From: Psettodes erumei
Taxonomy: Eukaryota; Chordata; Actinopteri; Pleuronectiformes; Psettodidae
Length of the DNA: 64,000 nt
Direction: 5' to 3'
Assembly: GCA_016785225.1 (NCBI GenBank)
Contig: JAFBJZ010000592.1
Coordinates: 248,001 to 312,000, forward strand
Part shown: piece after piece, positions 22,905 through 36,842 of the stretch
Layout: every line of letters begins with the position of its first letter
How positions within the stretch are numbered: position 1 is the stretch's first letter
Made by a program: the position numbers and the translations under genes
The notes under the pieces: model-generated
The model's database searches: none
The model's input: only the letters and a program-made list of their open reading frames with translations
What the model was told of the DNA's origin: nothing

Positions 22905-25900
22905 ACCAGGCCAGCCATCGCACTTCCCGCAAAGCGACTTTCTCGTTTGGGTACCCACTGTTTGGACAAAATAACTCCCTTAATTGACCTCTCTTTGATG
23001 TTTGCAGTTAAAGGTTTTGTCTGTGCAGTGTCACTCAGCAGGCAACATGAACTAATGACAATCTCCTTCTATCCCTCTCTTTCTCTCTCCTTCTCTCTGA
23101 TTCCCGATGGGGGTGGTGTTTTCCTCAGAAGTGCTTCTTTTAAGAAAAAAAAAACTTCTGGGATCCTAAAGCCACAGGCACAAAGTCACAGCAGTAATTG
23201 GATGAGTACTCCATGGCCTGCAAGTTAGTAAGCCAAGTGAGTAAGTAAACAGTCACTAAGGCCACATCCATGCCAAGGTGGATAAATATGGGAACCTTGT
23301 TTTCATTGAGAAAATTATTTCCATCCAAACCAGTTTCAGAAATTCTCTGCCTAAACTTAACCACTTTGATTTAACTTATCTTTGATCATTTATCTTTGTC
23401 AAAATAACAACTCATTATACATTACTCAATGAAAAAATAATCAAGTTGCTAGTTGCTCAGTAGAAAAAGAAATGTGTAACACATTACTTGTTACTTTACG
23501 CTGGTTACTCAGCTGTCAGCTCCATCAAAGATGCCTTTAAACAACTCCAAATCCTCTACACCCACATGTGGCATCTTTTGTAAACAGAAAATAAGACATT
23601 GCGGTTTAACAAGCCAGCAGCTGTACAATTTGAAGGGATTTACTGACGATCCAGCGGCTAGCTCAGTCTTGGTGACTGCACACAGCTCTCGAGAAGTCCC
23701 TACCTTGGAAGCACATGCCCTCCCTCCAGTCTTAAAGAAATAGAGGTGACAGAGGTGACTCCTGAATGCGGGCACACCCAGTAGATAGCACTGGCCACAC
23801 AAAATTTAAATAAATCAACTTCGGTCTTACCTCGTACCTCAACTATACCCCAGACCAGTCTGCCCACTGAACACAGGGTCCAAACAGATTCCAACTCTCC
23901 ATCAAACTCCTGATAAAAATGGAAACATGGCAACTCTTGAATGTCAAAGTAACAGTGTGTTTGGCAGATTGATGTAATTACAGAATTTCAACACTACTCG
24001 CTGCTGAAACAAGGTTACCACATTGATGTCAGGCATTAATGCCCAACACTTCTGGAAACAACGGAGGCGGCAGGGGCAACCGCTGACTGATTGAAAGTAC
24101 CTTTATCTTGAAGAGCAGAATGATACTTAGCATTCATGCTGCTTCTTTTCAACAGATTAGAAATGAGGTGATAATCCATTTTTTTGTGTTTCAGTATTAC
24201 AAAACATAGTTTACATGTTTCCACTAGCATGTTTTTTGCAATTGAACAAGTAATAAAAACAGTAATTTGTTCTTTGCTACACAGCACCAAACTGTGCCTG
24301 CTCCAGTGTTTCAGAAAACTAACTTACTGAGTGTGAAAAAAAGGCTGCCTACTGGAAGCCCAAAAATGAAGGGGAAAAGATGAGCATTTAAATATAGCCA
24401 GGATACTGAGGATATGGCCTGAGTCATCCACGTTTGTACCCTCACACTTAACTCTGTCCCCTTTGTGCACCTCTGTCTCTCGGGTGCTGAGAGCAGAGGT
24501 TTTGGTTCCATCATCGCAGGCTGAGTGGCTGCAGACAGGAAGAGCCGGCCCATCTGCTGAAGTAGTTTTGCTGCCGTGTGCTGACTACAGAGGACGTGAG
24601 TGTGTTTTGAGTGGGTTTTTTGTTATTTAACATTAATAACAGATCTTTTTTTTCTCTTCGGTTCAGTTCAGAATGTGCTTCATTGACATGATGAAATGGA
24701 CAATATGCATATGCACACACAGGGGTTGGGCACAAATCACGACCACCTGTACAATCTAACGTGACCCACCACAATAACCCCCTCTGAGAAGCTTATGATG
24801 TTGATACTCAGTCTCTATGGTAACTTGTGAGGCCAAAGTCTGCTTGTTTTGTATCAAGTCTAAAAAGTTACCCTACACGTCACTAAGATCTTTAAGTTAA
24901 GTAAACTAAACACAATTTGTTACACAAGCACAAAGTAAGTGTTTCTTAGCAGGGTACACTCACGCTAATGTCAGAAAAGTGTATTTTAGAGCAGCCACGC
25001 TGCATACCCCAGCACCACAATGGACGCACATGCACAAAATACACTCTTAGCACACATACATAGACTTCAAAGCAGGCAGAAATTATAGCCTGCATACTAA
25101 CTGGGGCCTGGCATACTCTTCTTGGCTCTCTCCTTGGCTCTCCTTCATCTGAAATAAATACACCCGCAAATACAAAACAGGCAAATACAAAAAGCCAACG
25201 AAACACATGTTTTTCTTGCAGTCCAAAGCCATTGTTTTTCCTTTCATTTTCAAGACAGAGGGGTGTTTGTTTTTTTGTATTCAGGTGACTTCTTGGTATG
25301 ACTGTAGCATGCACACAATACTGTTTGTAAGGAGAAAGGCTCACAATGTTGTGGACATTGTGCACATGCTCACACTCTATATCTTACACAGTCATAAATG
25401 GCTAAATGTTAAGATACCCACGTGTGAAGATTTTTCCTTCACCTTCACCAGCTGAGATTAGCGACATGCACGGTGCCAATCCTGCATGTTGGAGACCAGA
25501 TAACAGCCTGTGAAAAGTTCAAATTGTTAACAGCTACTATCGCCCATCTCCCATCCCATCTCCATCTCGTTTCGGTGCTTAAAATTTGATGGAGTGATGG
25601 TTTCACTTTGGGTCCTCTCAGATAGGAGGAAAATATGGGCATCATATTTCCAAGGATTGTCACAATAGTATTTTTCCCTGGAGGCAAAAGTTAAACAAAA
25701 CCATTCCTGGGATTCCTCGGTTCTGAGTATGATCTGGCAGTGCTGCGGACCACCGTCCACGAGTGCAGAAAGGATGCAACCTGCAATCTCTTAAAGATGG
25801 GGTCTGAACATCTAAGCATTCGGAGCACAAAATGTTTCTTGACGTGTCAAGCAACAACCCTTAACGGCTTAGAGGACGGTTTGTTTTTCACTGTGGCTTT

Positions 25901-27779
25901 ATAAAATACATCTGCTTTCTTTGTTTTTTTTTTACAGAGAAATGTTCTCTCTCATCTTTTTCTTCCGCTATAAATCAGAGACCACAATAGCACAGCGAAT
26001 AAAAGTCAGGGACAGCGTGGCCCTGTTGTACATCTCACCAGCAACAGCAAACGTCTGTGTTTGCGCTCTCGTGCATTTGTTTGCGCTGATTCTTTGTCTG
26101 TCCAGCTGTCTGTCCGTCAGCCTCGGCTATCCATCATTTAAGATGTCCTCATTTTCAAAACACTTGGCTCGCTTGTTTCAGGAAGTACACACAGAGGAGG
26201 GATGAACGGGAATAGCATGCCCTTGTTAGCGTAATGATTAAATTCATCCTCCTTGTTAACTAAATGTTTAAGGGAAATTGTGGTGGATATAATCAATTTA
26301 CCCTCAGTCGTTCTTCCTGTCTCACTTTGAACAGTTTGCCCACTGCCTGATTGGTATTAAAACTGTGGAAAGATTGGGTAAGCTATTATTTTGGTAGTTT
26401 CTGTCTTTCCCCCTCTCTCACACACACACATACACACACAACGCTGGTTTCAGTATACTTTCGCTCACAACTATTTTCAATAACCAAGGCATTTCCAAAC
26501 ACACACACATACACACGCATGAAGAGCCAGCTGGAAGAGGCCCACCCTGCAGCCTGATCTTGTTAGCGGTGCGGTGCAGAGCGCGCCACACCTCAGAAAA
26601 AACGAAAGAAAAGATGGGGCAGAACGAGGGCTCGGGGTTCGACCCCTCTTCCCTCTCACGTTATCCCGAGGCGTGGGCCGCGGCTCTTCGGTTGTTTTCG
26701 CCGGCCCCCGTGCCTCACTGTGGTGTTCAGAGTCGTGACAGTCAGTCATTCATTCTGCCACATGTGTGGGCACAAACAGATGTACACTTGGACGCATCTG
26801 CAACATCTACAGAGGTCGCTGCCTGATGAAATGACATCTTAATCAGTCAACATTATAACAGCCAGCAACTTGTGAGGCAGAGGGAGTTATGTATACATGT
26901 TTACTAAGAAACAGGCTGTTCACAGAAGGCCCAGAACAATCCATTATCACGACAAATAAAATAATTTGTTTGTCATCACTCACCAAAACAATCCATTTAA
27001 TGCTTTTCTGATGAATCCTACAATTATGGTTTTGGGGACCACAACTACTTGGTTAAAATTACGGGAAAATTGCGGACATGATTAAAAGAAACCAACATCC
27101 CTGGTGCGAAATGGGACGTGAATGGTGGTCTTCAGTGTCGCAGTCTAACACATTGTGTCATAAAAATGACACGCACTGATGGCCTGCGATGCATCCTGAA
27201 GCACTGTGCCTTTCATGTAGAAGGCCACACACAGTGTTGGCACGTTTAAGTGTCATCAGTCCACCGTCCTGTTTCACAGTGTCAACGCGCCTCAGCGCTG
27301 CAGAAAGGAAGTGACTCTGTCAGGCTGGCTCTCCAGATTCTTACATCCCGGCTACCGAGCCTTAACTACCTCTGCCTGAGCATCAGGACAGTCCACTGTC
27401 TCTGCAGTTACTTTAGGGAGTACAGTTTCATCATTATCAAGAGCCTAAACAGATCCCAGGTTGTAATAAACCATAGTTTTTCAAGACAGTCTGATATATA
27501 TATATATTGCATCTGAGTGACAACAGTGTTTACCTGTATCACTACAGAGGATGCTTGTCAGAAAAGAAAAACACATGAGCATAAGCATGAGCATTAAGTG
27601 AACAGAACAAAAATTCTTGTCGTGATTTTTTTCTGGAGAGGACAATCTCAAGGCGCATGTGTACGGTAAGTACAATTTACGGAAATCTGACTTAGATTAG
27701 GCTGCACTAATGCATGCAGGTTACAGTGGAACGGAGCGGAGCAACATATTGCCTGGGAGGGGGTCGAGAGTAATGGAGG

Positions 27780-27781
<2 letters not shown>

Positions 27782-27813
<32 letters not shown>
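27782..27813. repeat. (GT)n microsatellite
   Basis: Perfect run of 16 units followed directly by a G-rich stretch. Confidence 0.95.
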
Positions 27814-27815
<2 letters not shown>

Positions 27816-28000
27816 GGGGGTGGGCTGGGGCTGAGCTCACAGCTGGGAGAATGGTGTGCTAACCCTGCCAAAGCCTCAGCACATGACTCCCACCACTTGT
27901 CAAAATCACCATGTGTGCAATAATGTGATTACAGTCTGGTTACTATTATGATTTAAAACAACAGCTTGTGCGGAATGGAAGAAACGCACTGCCCCGCAGA

Positions 28001-28001
<1 letters not shown>

Positions 28002-28056
<55 letters not shown>

Positions 28057-28064
28057 GTGTGTGT
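28002..28064. repeat. (TG)n microsatellite
   Basis: A run of about 31 units with one GCG interruption near 28052. Confidence 0.96.
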
Positions 28065-28180
28065 TGGAGGGCAAGAGAGGGGTTGGAAGGAGGAGGGGGT
28101 ATGGGTAACAGGAGCAGGGAGGGTGCAAGTTGGATTTGTGCCCTGGCATCTTCCCTTCTTTCTCCCATCTATGCCCTGCA

Positions 28181-28205
28181 GGGGGACACTGGGTGGGTGG
28201 GGGGG
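28181..28205 (+). other. Putative G-quadruplex motif
   Basis: G tracts of 5, 3, 3 and 7 with loops ACACT, T and T. Confidence 0.5.
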
Positions 28206-30708
28206 TTCAGGGTGACTGTCTGGGTCTTGTCATGGATTTACAAGTTGGGGGAACACTTTATGTCATTTTCTCCCCTTCTGTAGCCCCTTACACCATCCAC
28301 AGCCTACTCCCCCTCCCTTTCATTCCAGGTTACACAATCACTGCACTGCACACAAGGGGTTGTCATCACAGGTGCAGCCGAGATTGGCCAGGATAAAGGA
28401 ACGCTTCCAGCTCAAGATGTTTTTCCCCTCTCTTTTCTTTTTTCTTCAACCAGCTCCTTCCCTCTCCTTTCTTGTTTTCCCCTTTCTCCTCGTATCCTCC
28501 AATTCCTTGTTCTATTTGTTGCTCACTTTTCACATATGTTTCCTCCATACTAACCCCATTTCCTTCTGTATATATCTTGTTCTCTGTCAAAGCAGGCCTA
28601 TTTTTAAAAGACCAAAGCAAAGTCGCTATTACCTACCACCGCACAGGGGTTTGTCCTTTGCCTTGATCAAAACAGGACTCTGTCCCCTCCAGCAACCCCT
28701 TCCAGCTAGGAACCCAGCCCAAACTCTCACTCATATATGCCTCTCAACGGTGCCTGCCCTTTGGCTCACTCCTGAGGAACAGTCAGGCAGCCAACAAAGC
28801 AAAGGTGTGAGATCACCAATTTGCCAAATTTATGAATATGTGTCTGTTTGTAATTACGCAGAAAGGTCTTTCAGCTTCTCAGCCACAGAGAATGGCTTGC
28901 CTACATTCTGGTGGTACAGCCTTGGCCGCAGGGCCGAATGGAAAAGGCAGAGGGCGGGCCGGAGGAAGGGAGGGAGCAAGCTAGGAGCGTAAACTGTAAC
29001 CAGGCAGCCCAGCATGTTAGAAGCTGGACCCGATCCACACAATGCCAGCCGGGCATGAAGGCAGCTCTAACGATTCCCTCCTGGGCATCTGGAAGTGGGA
29101 GAGAGAATGAGTGAGGCCCACAATGCCACCCATCTCGGAGCTCAGCTAAGAAAAACAAACGCCAGCGGTCACAGAGAGGGGATTTCCGGTTAGAGTCACC
29201 TAATACCTCCCTGGAATCTCAGAGGTTTGGAATCCAGAGTTGTGGAAGAGCTTGGGTTGCTATAAACCACACACTACTTTTAAGTTTCACCTCTCCATAT
29301 TAAACTCTGTCAGCTTAGCATCAGGCTCCATGTCCCTCTGTCTGCCGGCTTAGCTCAGATGAAGGAAATAACAGTGGATTTTCACTGACAAGAACAGAAA
29401 GATCAAGTGAGTTATCCAGTTTTACAAATCAGCAAAATCCCTAAGCATATGACTTCCCCACTTCACATTTGAATTCATAGGCTACTTTTCCCATGACTGA
29501 TCTACCCTTGTTACATGTTTGGGCATTCCTTCTGTAAACTCTCAGCCAGGTACAAGAATTTAAAGCTGGCACTTGGCACAGCCTCTGCTACTGAGAATGG
29601 GACATAGTATGAAGGAGGTCAGGTGCAGTATCTCAGCTCCTCAACCTCAATGGCAGGATGCGTTTGATGTGTGAGGGACCTGAACTGACCAGGTGGTGCA
29701 TAGTTGCCGCTCATAAGCAAAATCGTTCAGTAACCCTGGTAGCGAGGCCCCAGGCCTTGCCTTAATTCTTTCACCAAGTCCTTTTTTCACAACAGATGTT
29801 GTTAGACAGACAGAACCCAGACTCCCAATAGAAATAGTTTCAAAAACTCCCTGTTGGCTTTTTAGGGAGAGAACCGATTATGAGGCATGTGTAAGGTCGT
29901 GTGTGCTATGGGTTTGGGTCCAATTGGTTTTATGGCCTCTTTTGTGTCCTGTGATGAAACATCTGTGCACATTTGCGGACAGGCTACAGTCGAGAGCACC
30001 GGGTGCATACATTTCTCATGTGTGCGACTTGGATGCAGTGCTTTCACCAGAGTGGTACACGTCCTGTGAGCACTCCAGACTCCCTAGTTTCTCTAAGCAC
30101 TTTAGTCAGGGGGTTATGTGCTCTGGGGACCCTGTGATGAGACAGCTGTATAAGAGAGCGCGTGAGTGCGCTGCTCGTGGCCCACGTGACCCATCACCTC
30201 AGCGCTGTAGGACGGTGTGAACGAGCGAGGTCACCATACGCCGCAGCCTCTGATGGGAGTTGAGGCATCTGTCTCGGCCGTGATGAATAGCGAGCACCTG
30301 CACTACTCACGGAAAACCAGCGAGATTGAGAGATGGAGAGGAGGGGGAGGAAAGAGAATGAGGGTCCAGCTCTGAAATTGGCAACAAGAGACCTCACCTG
30401 CTACAAGGCATGGAGCAATAAAAAAAAGAAAAAAAAACAGCCTCCCTGCAAACCCTCCAACCCTCCACCCCCACCCCCAGACTACTACTATCAAATGCAC
30501 AGACACATGCAAAACACACACGCATGATAGCTCAACCTGCTTTATTTGAGATGTTTGTCTTGTTAATGTGCAGTACCTCGGGGAGAATCACACTTAATGC
30601 AAGGAGACCGCAAACTCTGCGCTCTGTGGTCTTAATAAGGACTAACCACTTGCCGAGCTTGGCCAGAGCTAGATCGGGGAGTCTGAGGGGAGAAAACCAG
30701 AAAGAGGG

Positions 30709-30710
<2 letters not shown>

Positions 30711-30743
<33 letters not shown>
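30711..30743. repeat. (GA)n microsatellite in a purine-rich tract
   Basis: A run of about 16 units. Purine-rich sequence continues to about 30820, a composition that allows triplex formation. Confidence 0.93.
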
Positions 30744-30747
<4 letters not shown>

Positions 30748-32524
30748 TGAGTGATGATGAGGGGAGAGGGAGAGAGTGCAGGACGGAGGAAGAGAGAGTG
30801 AGACGGAGGGAGAGAGTAAGGTTGGGGATTGTTTTACAAACAGAATTCCTTTAATTAATCACCCTGTTTGAACAGCTGGCCTACTCAAGACAGGTCGTAA
30901 CGGGATCCCTACATGGAAGTGCGGATTACAGACGCAGATTCGGCAGAAAAATATTAGCTGTCAAACGTTGCAGCCGAGAGGTGCAGAAGAAGGCCCCTGT
31001 TTCCTGGTGGTGAGAGAGTCACAGAGTTGCTTAGCATGGCTCCCCCAGGACTGAAGCTGCACAAGGCAGCACAGGGGCCTGCAGAGGAGGAGGTGTACCT
31101 CGGGCCAGGGGGCAGCCCCCCTAAGGGCAGCGGTTGTCCCACAGGGCCAGGACTGGTGCAGCCGTCTGGGAAAGGGGGTTCAAATTTAGGGTCAGGCTCC
31201 GATACGGGACTGGAAACTTGGAGACCCCCATGTTAGCATTTATGTACAGGCCGCACATAAACAAGCGAGAGCAGCTGTCAGGAGAGTATGCAGTGTCCTA
31301 GTGGTACATGTTTATTATCAATGTCCCTGCGGAGGGATTGACATCATGGTGAAGAATGTGGCTGTGAAATAGTTGGCTACCTACTCTTTGTAAATAAATA
31401 CATTTTGTATGTAGGTCAGATTGTAGACAGGTCATTGGCATTCTGAGAGGGAGGCTGGGAATTACATTTATCCTCAAATATTCATCAGTGAACGTTTTGC
31501 ATGATGTGAGTTTTCTGTGGGGTCCCCACTTTGCTTCTGTTGCCTAAGTGTTCAGTTACCATTTAGTGAAGCCACATTCCAGACAAAAATCAATTGCTCC
31601 AAAAGATAACTCAATAACTATAACTCAAATGATTATTATTATTGTGATTTACAAACAATCACATGGGGCCCAATTTACTCAAGGTTTGCATATGTATAAA
31701 CTGAATCTGTAGACTTGATGATGCTGATCAGCTAAGTTGGTGCTCAGAGGATTGTGTCTTTCAAATGTACAGTACAAGATTATATGCTCTGTTGATTTTG
31801 TAAGTTTGCCATAATGAACATGCAATATGTGGCGTGTTTACCCGAGCATGCAAAATGCAGAGAGGAGAAATGTTAATATGTTAATTTAGCACATGCTTTG
31901 CGATTTACCAAACCTGAAGGTAATTTCAGTCATGGTGACTACATCTACAGTATATATAAGGGAAGGTGTTAATCAGCTATGCATTGCGCCCAGATGGCTG
32001 CAGCTGTGGTGGTGGGCAGGCAGAGGCAACATATTGCATATCCAATGATGACATTTTGGGAGTTTTTAGATGAATTAAGGCAGATTTGGAGCCACTCACA
32101 AGAAGGAGTCACGCAATACCTGCCATGACAAAACTTCTTGCAACTCTGCATTTCTTTGTTTCCTCTCATTCCAACATACTGCAGCACTTACTGCCATTAC
32201 TAAAGCATTATCTGGTCTGCTGTCCCAAGTCCTTAATGCTGTGTCATGCAGGATGGGCAGGCACATAATTTTCTGCTCATCCAAACTCTCCAAAGCGGGA
32301 ACCGTTACGACATGCAAAACCCTCATTTAACCACCCTGCTGCACCTGTTGTTGTTTATGCATTGATTCTTAGTTGATCACCTGGAAAATGCACGCTAACC
32401 AAACATGCAATCTGTTGGATGGCTCACACAATTTAGTACTCTTTATCTGCCAACAATCTCTTAATTAATCAGGCTATACAGAGGTTTGTTAGCTTGTGGT
32501 GTTGCTAATGACAGGTATCAAGAT

Positions 32525-32959
32525 TACTGGAAACAAATGCAGTAATGTAAACAAAAAGCTGCAGGCCAAAATGCAGAAAATAAAAGGAAAAAAGGCAGAT
32601 GTGAAAGACTGAAAACCAAAAACATACTTACCCAAAGAAAGCAGATAATCCAAATTGTTAAAAATGCAGGAACACAGGAAACATTTGGAGATAAACTGAG
32701 AAAAGCAGGAGTCACGGGGTGCGTAACATGACCAATGAAAGACAAAGAGATGGACAAAGACTTATATCCACAAGGGAGGCACAGATAATGAGCCGCAGGT
32801 GGAACACATTAGGGTGGGGCAGACAATCACAAGGACAAGAAGTAAATTCAACTGAAGACACATGAGGAGATAATTACCAAAATGAAACAGGAAATAAAAA
32901 AAACAAAACTTGACCCAAAAAGTGTCACAAGAGAGTCTCTCTAGGAGCAGACTGTGACA
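32525..32959 (-). mobile_element. Degenerate LTR-like sequence (probable solo LTR fragment)
   Basis: On the minus strand it begins TGTCACAGTC. T-rich and C/T-rich U3-like sequence follows, with TTCCACCTG and a TATA-like GGATATAAG, and it ends near CTGCATTTGTTTCC. This order resembles fish Gypsy-type LTRs, where the 3' end often reads CTGCATTTGGGTCC. I could not find a target-site duplication or a clear polyadenylation signal, so the left border is approximate and the call is tentative. It differs from the solo LTR at 14882-15422. Confidence 0.4.
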
Positions 32960-34605
32960 GATATGGGCAGTTATTTCCAACAAAATTCATATTGTGTGTC
33001 CAAGAAGTACCTCTGGCTGCTCCCCTGACTGTGACGAAATAGACCAGGCTCCCAGGACTATGTTTTACATTTAGGGCTTATGAACATTAACGTTAGAGAT
33101 CCCCTTGGAGCAGAGCTAACACCTCAGCTACCACACAGGTACCAACGCCATGACACTCTCAACTGGAGGAAATACATTTACATGGAGCTTTTGTGTAACA
33201 TTAATCTTTTACTCTCCTTTTCCACTGAACTCCGCTCTGCTCTGAAGCAACAAAGCTTTTCTCTTCGTATCCATTTTTGCCGCAAACACATCCAGCAACA
33301 GGCAACAGTGTCCACTGCACAGCCCACGAGTAGTCATTACATCACCGAGCACAGATCAGTCCTGTTGTGCTGCTTCCTGCTGTGACTGGGGACTAAAAAT
33401 GGAGAACATTTACTTGTCGGACTCTTCTGACAGCCAAGAAGACCAATGCCAAGTAAAAGCAGTGTCCTCGGTTTAAATTCTATCCATCTGACTGGATGTT
33501 ATGGAAGGGCTGAAGATACAAGGGATTGTTACTGTTACCCAGACAGATGTGACCTTTACTGTAAATCTCAAATTTTAAGGCACCTTTGGGCAAGAGGTCC
33601 TCAAAATTTGAGCAGTCTCTTTTCCGTGAAAACTGGACAAGCACCATTTGCTTAAGAAGATCCCAAATGTGTCGTGTGTGACTTCAGGGGAAAATGTAAA
33701 TTGTGTTTTTGTTATACGATTCTACCTCCCATTTTAATCTGGACACACCATCAGTATGATGTTTTGACCATAGAGAAAAGTATCCAATAATAAAAAGTAC
33801 TGTCTCCTCTCCCTGTCTTTCTCTGCAACAGTTCTCACTTTCTTTTTTCACTTCCTCTCTCTCTCTCTGTCTTTGTCTCAATATCTCATTCTGTCCAGGC
33901 AGCGCAGGAGGAGAAAAAGGGAGTAATGTTGGCTCAGGTGCTTGATTGTCAGAACACTCACTTACACTGTATTTACATGTAGGGTAGGGAGGAAACAAAT
34001 GTTCCCCGACCACACACACACACGCCACACAATGTACACACGTAACTGAGATGTATCACTCTAATTGTGTAAACAGCAATATTACTTTCAGACCTTCCAT
34101 CCCGCCTCCACTCCCCTTTCTCTCATGGCCATGATGTAATTACCAAGGCACTTAATTAGTCATTGGGAGATTTGGAGAGGACAAAGCTCCAAAATGAGGT
34201 TAAACCAGAATCTTATTTGCTCTTATTTAATGAATGCCAATCACAGGCACTCCAATTTTTTCAAAATGAAAGCCAAGGTCATTTTCAAAATACATGATAT
34301 TTGAGTCACTTTGCTCAGATGTCCACCAGAGGAAATATGGGGACCTGCCTTGACAATGGCGTTAGAAAAAAAAATCGTCTTTGAACATCTGTTGGGCTTT
34401 CCTTTGAGAGCCCCATAAAGTTTCACCTCAGAGTTTTGTGGAGATTTTCTGGGTTTCTCTGTGTATCCCTATAGGGAGGCAGCCGTTTGTTCACTGAACC
34501 GTGTTCAGTTCAAAGCACAGAGAGGAGTTCAAGGAGTGTTGAGGACGATGATGTATAGCGCACCGGACCACCAGGGTCATGGCTGCTTTGGTGAACCCCT
34601 TGTGT

Positions 34606-34608
<3 letters not shown>

Positions 34609-34642
<34 letters not shown>
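34609..34642. repeat. (TG)n microsatellite
   Basis: A run of about 16 units with a TGAG interruption at its end, then imperfect TG sequence to about 34663. Confidence 0.93.
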
Positions 34643-34644
<2 letters not shown>

Positions 34645-36804
34645 TGTGTGTGTTTGTGTTTGTGAAAAAAAAACACCTCCTCCCAGAACACAAAACAATA
34701 ATTAATAGTGTGTAGTGTGGAGGAATTGACATTTGTTACAACCTGGTCATTACTTCAGTACTGTTATTATTCTGGTAAAACTAATCATACATGTTCATAA
34801 TCTGACAAACATTATTATCAGACAACAAGCAAAGATTAGAGGCAACAAATCTCACTACAACGTTGATGACATCCAGAATTACATCATTTTCTGCGGCATA
34901 AACATGGGTCGGTCGCGTGACGGATTTTCTCTCCCAGGTTATTAATTTTTTTCCCAGCTTCTAAACAATCTGTCACTTTTTGTGTGTATCCAAACCAACA
35001 CAAAGAAAGGCCCTCTGTGAAAGGAAGGACAGCCCCAAAGTGCGCACAGTGATCCCCATAGTCAAACAAGTATCGCATTCTGCCCCCCTCTGTAACAGCA
35101 GGGTTCTCGCTCCACCTTCGGGTGAAGTCATTCAAAACAGCCTCGAAAACATGGTCAGACTGACCTCATATCTCAACTTTCTTTTTCGGTACACTCCCCA
35201 CCTTGTGACCCCTACATCCCTAGTTTGTAACCTAGGCTTTCTGATAAAAAACCTTTAATTCTCACATCCAAAAATAACCACAATGATATCATCAGGATTA
35301 TTGTTTCAGACTTGGAAAGTCCCCTTCAGAGCCACATAAAAGATTATTCACCCTGTTTTCACTGCTGACTAATACTCCTCATGACGAGTAAACTGAAGAT
35401 CCCGTGTACAACTGGTGGAGTGACTCCTTCAGGAAGCCGTGCTCAACTTGACAGAAACAGAAACTCAGTGTCATGTGAATCTTTGTGTCGACTCACTGTG
35501 GCTTTGTTCATTTATTTACACTATACACCAACAGGGATGCGTTGAGATTAAAGAGGCTAAAGTGATGTACTGAAAGAAAAAAAAAAACACCAGTGACTTA
35601 AACTCAGAGCGGAAAAACAACAGTGAGTGAGAAAAAGAGATCCGATTCGGGATGAGAGGTCTATCTAGTGAAATCAAACCACAATATAAGACTCTATAAT
35701 AGAATATATCACAAGATGTTTGCAAAAAGATGTACCCCGCCCCCACAAAAAGGAATGGAGATCAAAACCACTGCAGCACTTCAAGTTTTCTCCAAATGTG
35801 TCTTTTCTTTACCGCAGGAAGTAAACAACCAGTTCAGGGAATGAGGTAATCACTCAATGCAACATCACGCTCTCAATTCCCAGGATGCTTTCATGAGACA
35901 TGGTGTTTTTGTTGTGCCCTGCTCAATGTGCAGAGTCTTGTGTCTGCTTGCTCACATGTTTTGTGACCGTCCATGTTGTTGACTTATTTGCATACGCTTG
36001 CAGCAGGGCCAGTTTTCACATATGGGAAAGACGCAGGTCGTGTATCCACATCTGCGATTGTCCAGTATGTATGTCTTTGTGTTCATGTTTGTATTACTTT
36101 AGCTGGATTAGCTGAAGTTTTGTGGGTGTGTTTGCATCCATTACTCAGAGAATATGTGTTTTTCAACGTATTTGTGTGTCTGTAAATCCCCCACCCTTTT
36201 CTTTCTGTCTTTCTTTCTTTGTTTTTCCCTTTAAGCGGTTGTTTGTGTGTGTCTGCTCTTAATGAATGCAGCCACAGGATAAACAGCTGCATGATAAAAC
36301 AATTACAGTTTAGCACATATGTGGTGCATAGGGCCAAAAGAGAGAGAGAGACAGTGGGGCGGTATAAGGGAGAGAACAGAAAGAGACTGAGAGAATGTAA
36401 AAAATAGACAAAACAAGAGATGACAAAAGAGAAGGCGAGAGATTAAAAGGTGTGAGAAAAAGCTGAGAATGCGAGGATCACTTCGGTGGCTTGTCTGGGA
36501 GACTCGAGGCGCTCCCACGTCCCTCTGCTCTCTCCTTTGGACGACCCTGCTCCCCTCCGTCTGCATTGGGAGAAAGGAAACGGACGAAGGATTTACTGTT
36601 GGGTCCTGACTTGTACACATTCCTGGTGTTGTTTTTCTCCCCTCGGCCCCTCGGCCATACCAAAGGCCTCTAAAACAACAGGCTGTCAGGTTGTGACAGC
36701 TGGCTTCAAACAGCTCCTACAGCAGCCCTGCACCCAGGTTCCCAGCCTCACCATAGAGCTGTGTGTGTGTGTTTGTATCTGTGTGTGTGCGGATGGTTTT
36801 ATGT

Positions 36805-36842
36805 ATGTGTGTGTGTGTGTGTGTGTGGGGGGGGGGGGGGGG
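36805..36842. repeat. (TG)n followed by poly-G (16 G)
   Basis: A compound tract: a TG run to 36826, then sixteen consecutive G at 36827-36842. Such tracts are prone to length errors in sequencing. Confidence 0.93.

Larger units (their letters stand above)
22941..32524. other. Intergenic, no gene seen
   Basis: Non-coding sequence with (TG)n runs at 27782-27813 and 28002-28064, a (GA)n tract at 30711-30743 and a G-quadruplex motif at 28181-28205. A degenerate fish-type repeat may lie at about 23390-23515 (repeated ATTACT/GTTACT words). A 12-bp palindrome GGCATTAATGCC is at 24032-24043. AT-rich homeodomain-type words occur in otherwise complex sequence at 30840-30960 and 31290-31360. Confidence 0.4.

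Noticed and set aside
23390..23515. Fish-type ATTACT/GTTACT repeat remnant
   Set aside because: It resembles a common dispersed repeat, but no ends or duplications could be defined, so it is mentioned only in the region note.
26620..26660. tRNA B-box-like word GGGTTCGACCCC
   Set aside because: No A-box or cloverleaf could be built around it, so it is not a tRNA or a tRNA-derived SINE.
28360..28992. 210-codon open frame on the plus strand
   Set aside because: Its translation follows a C/T-rich stretch (Phe/Leu/Ser/Pro runs), then random sequence. It has no domain, and overlapping frames are open on both strands.
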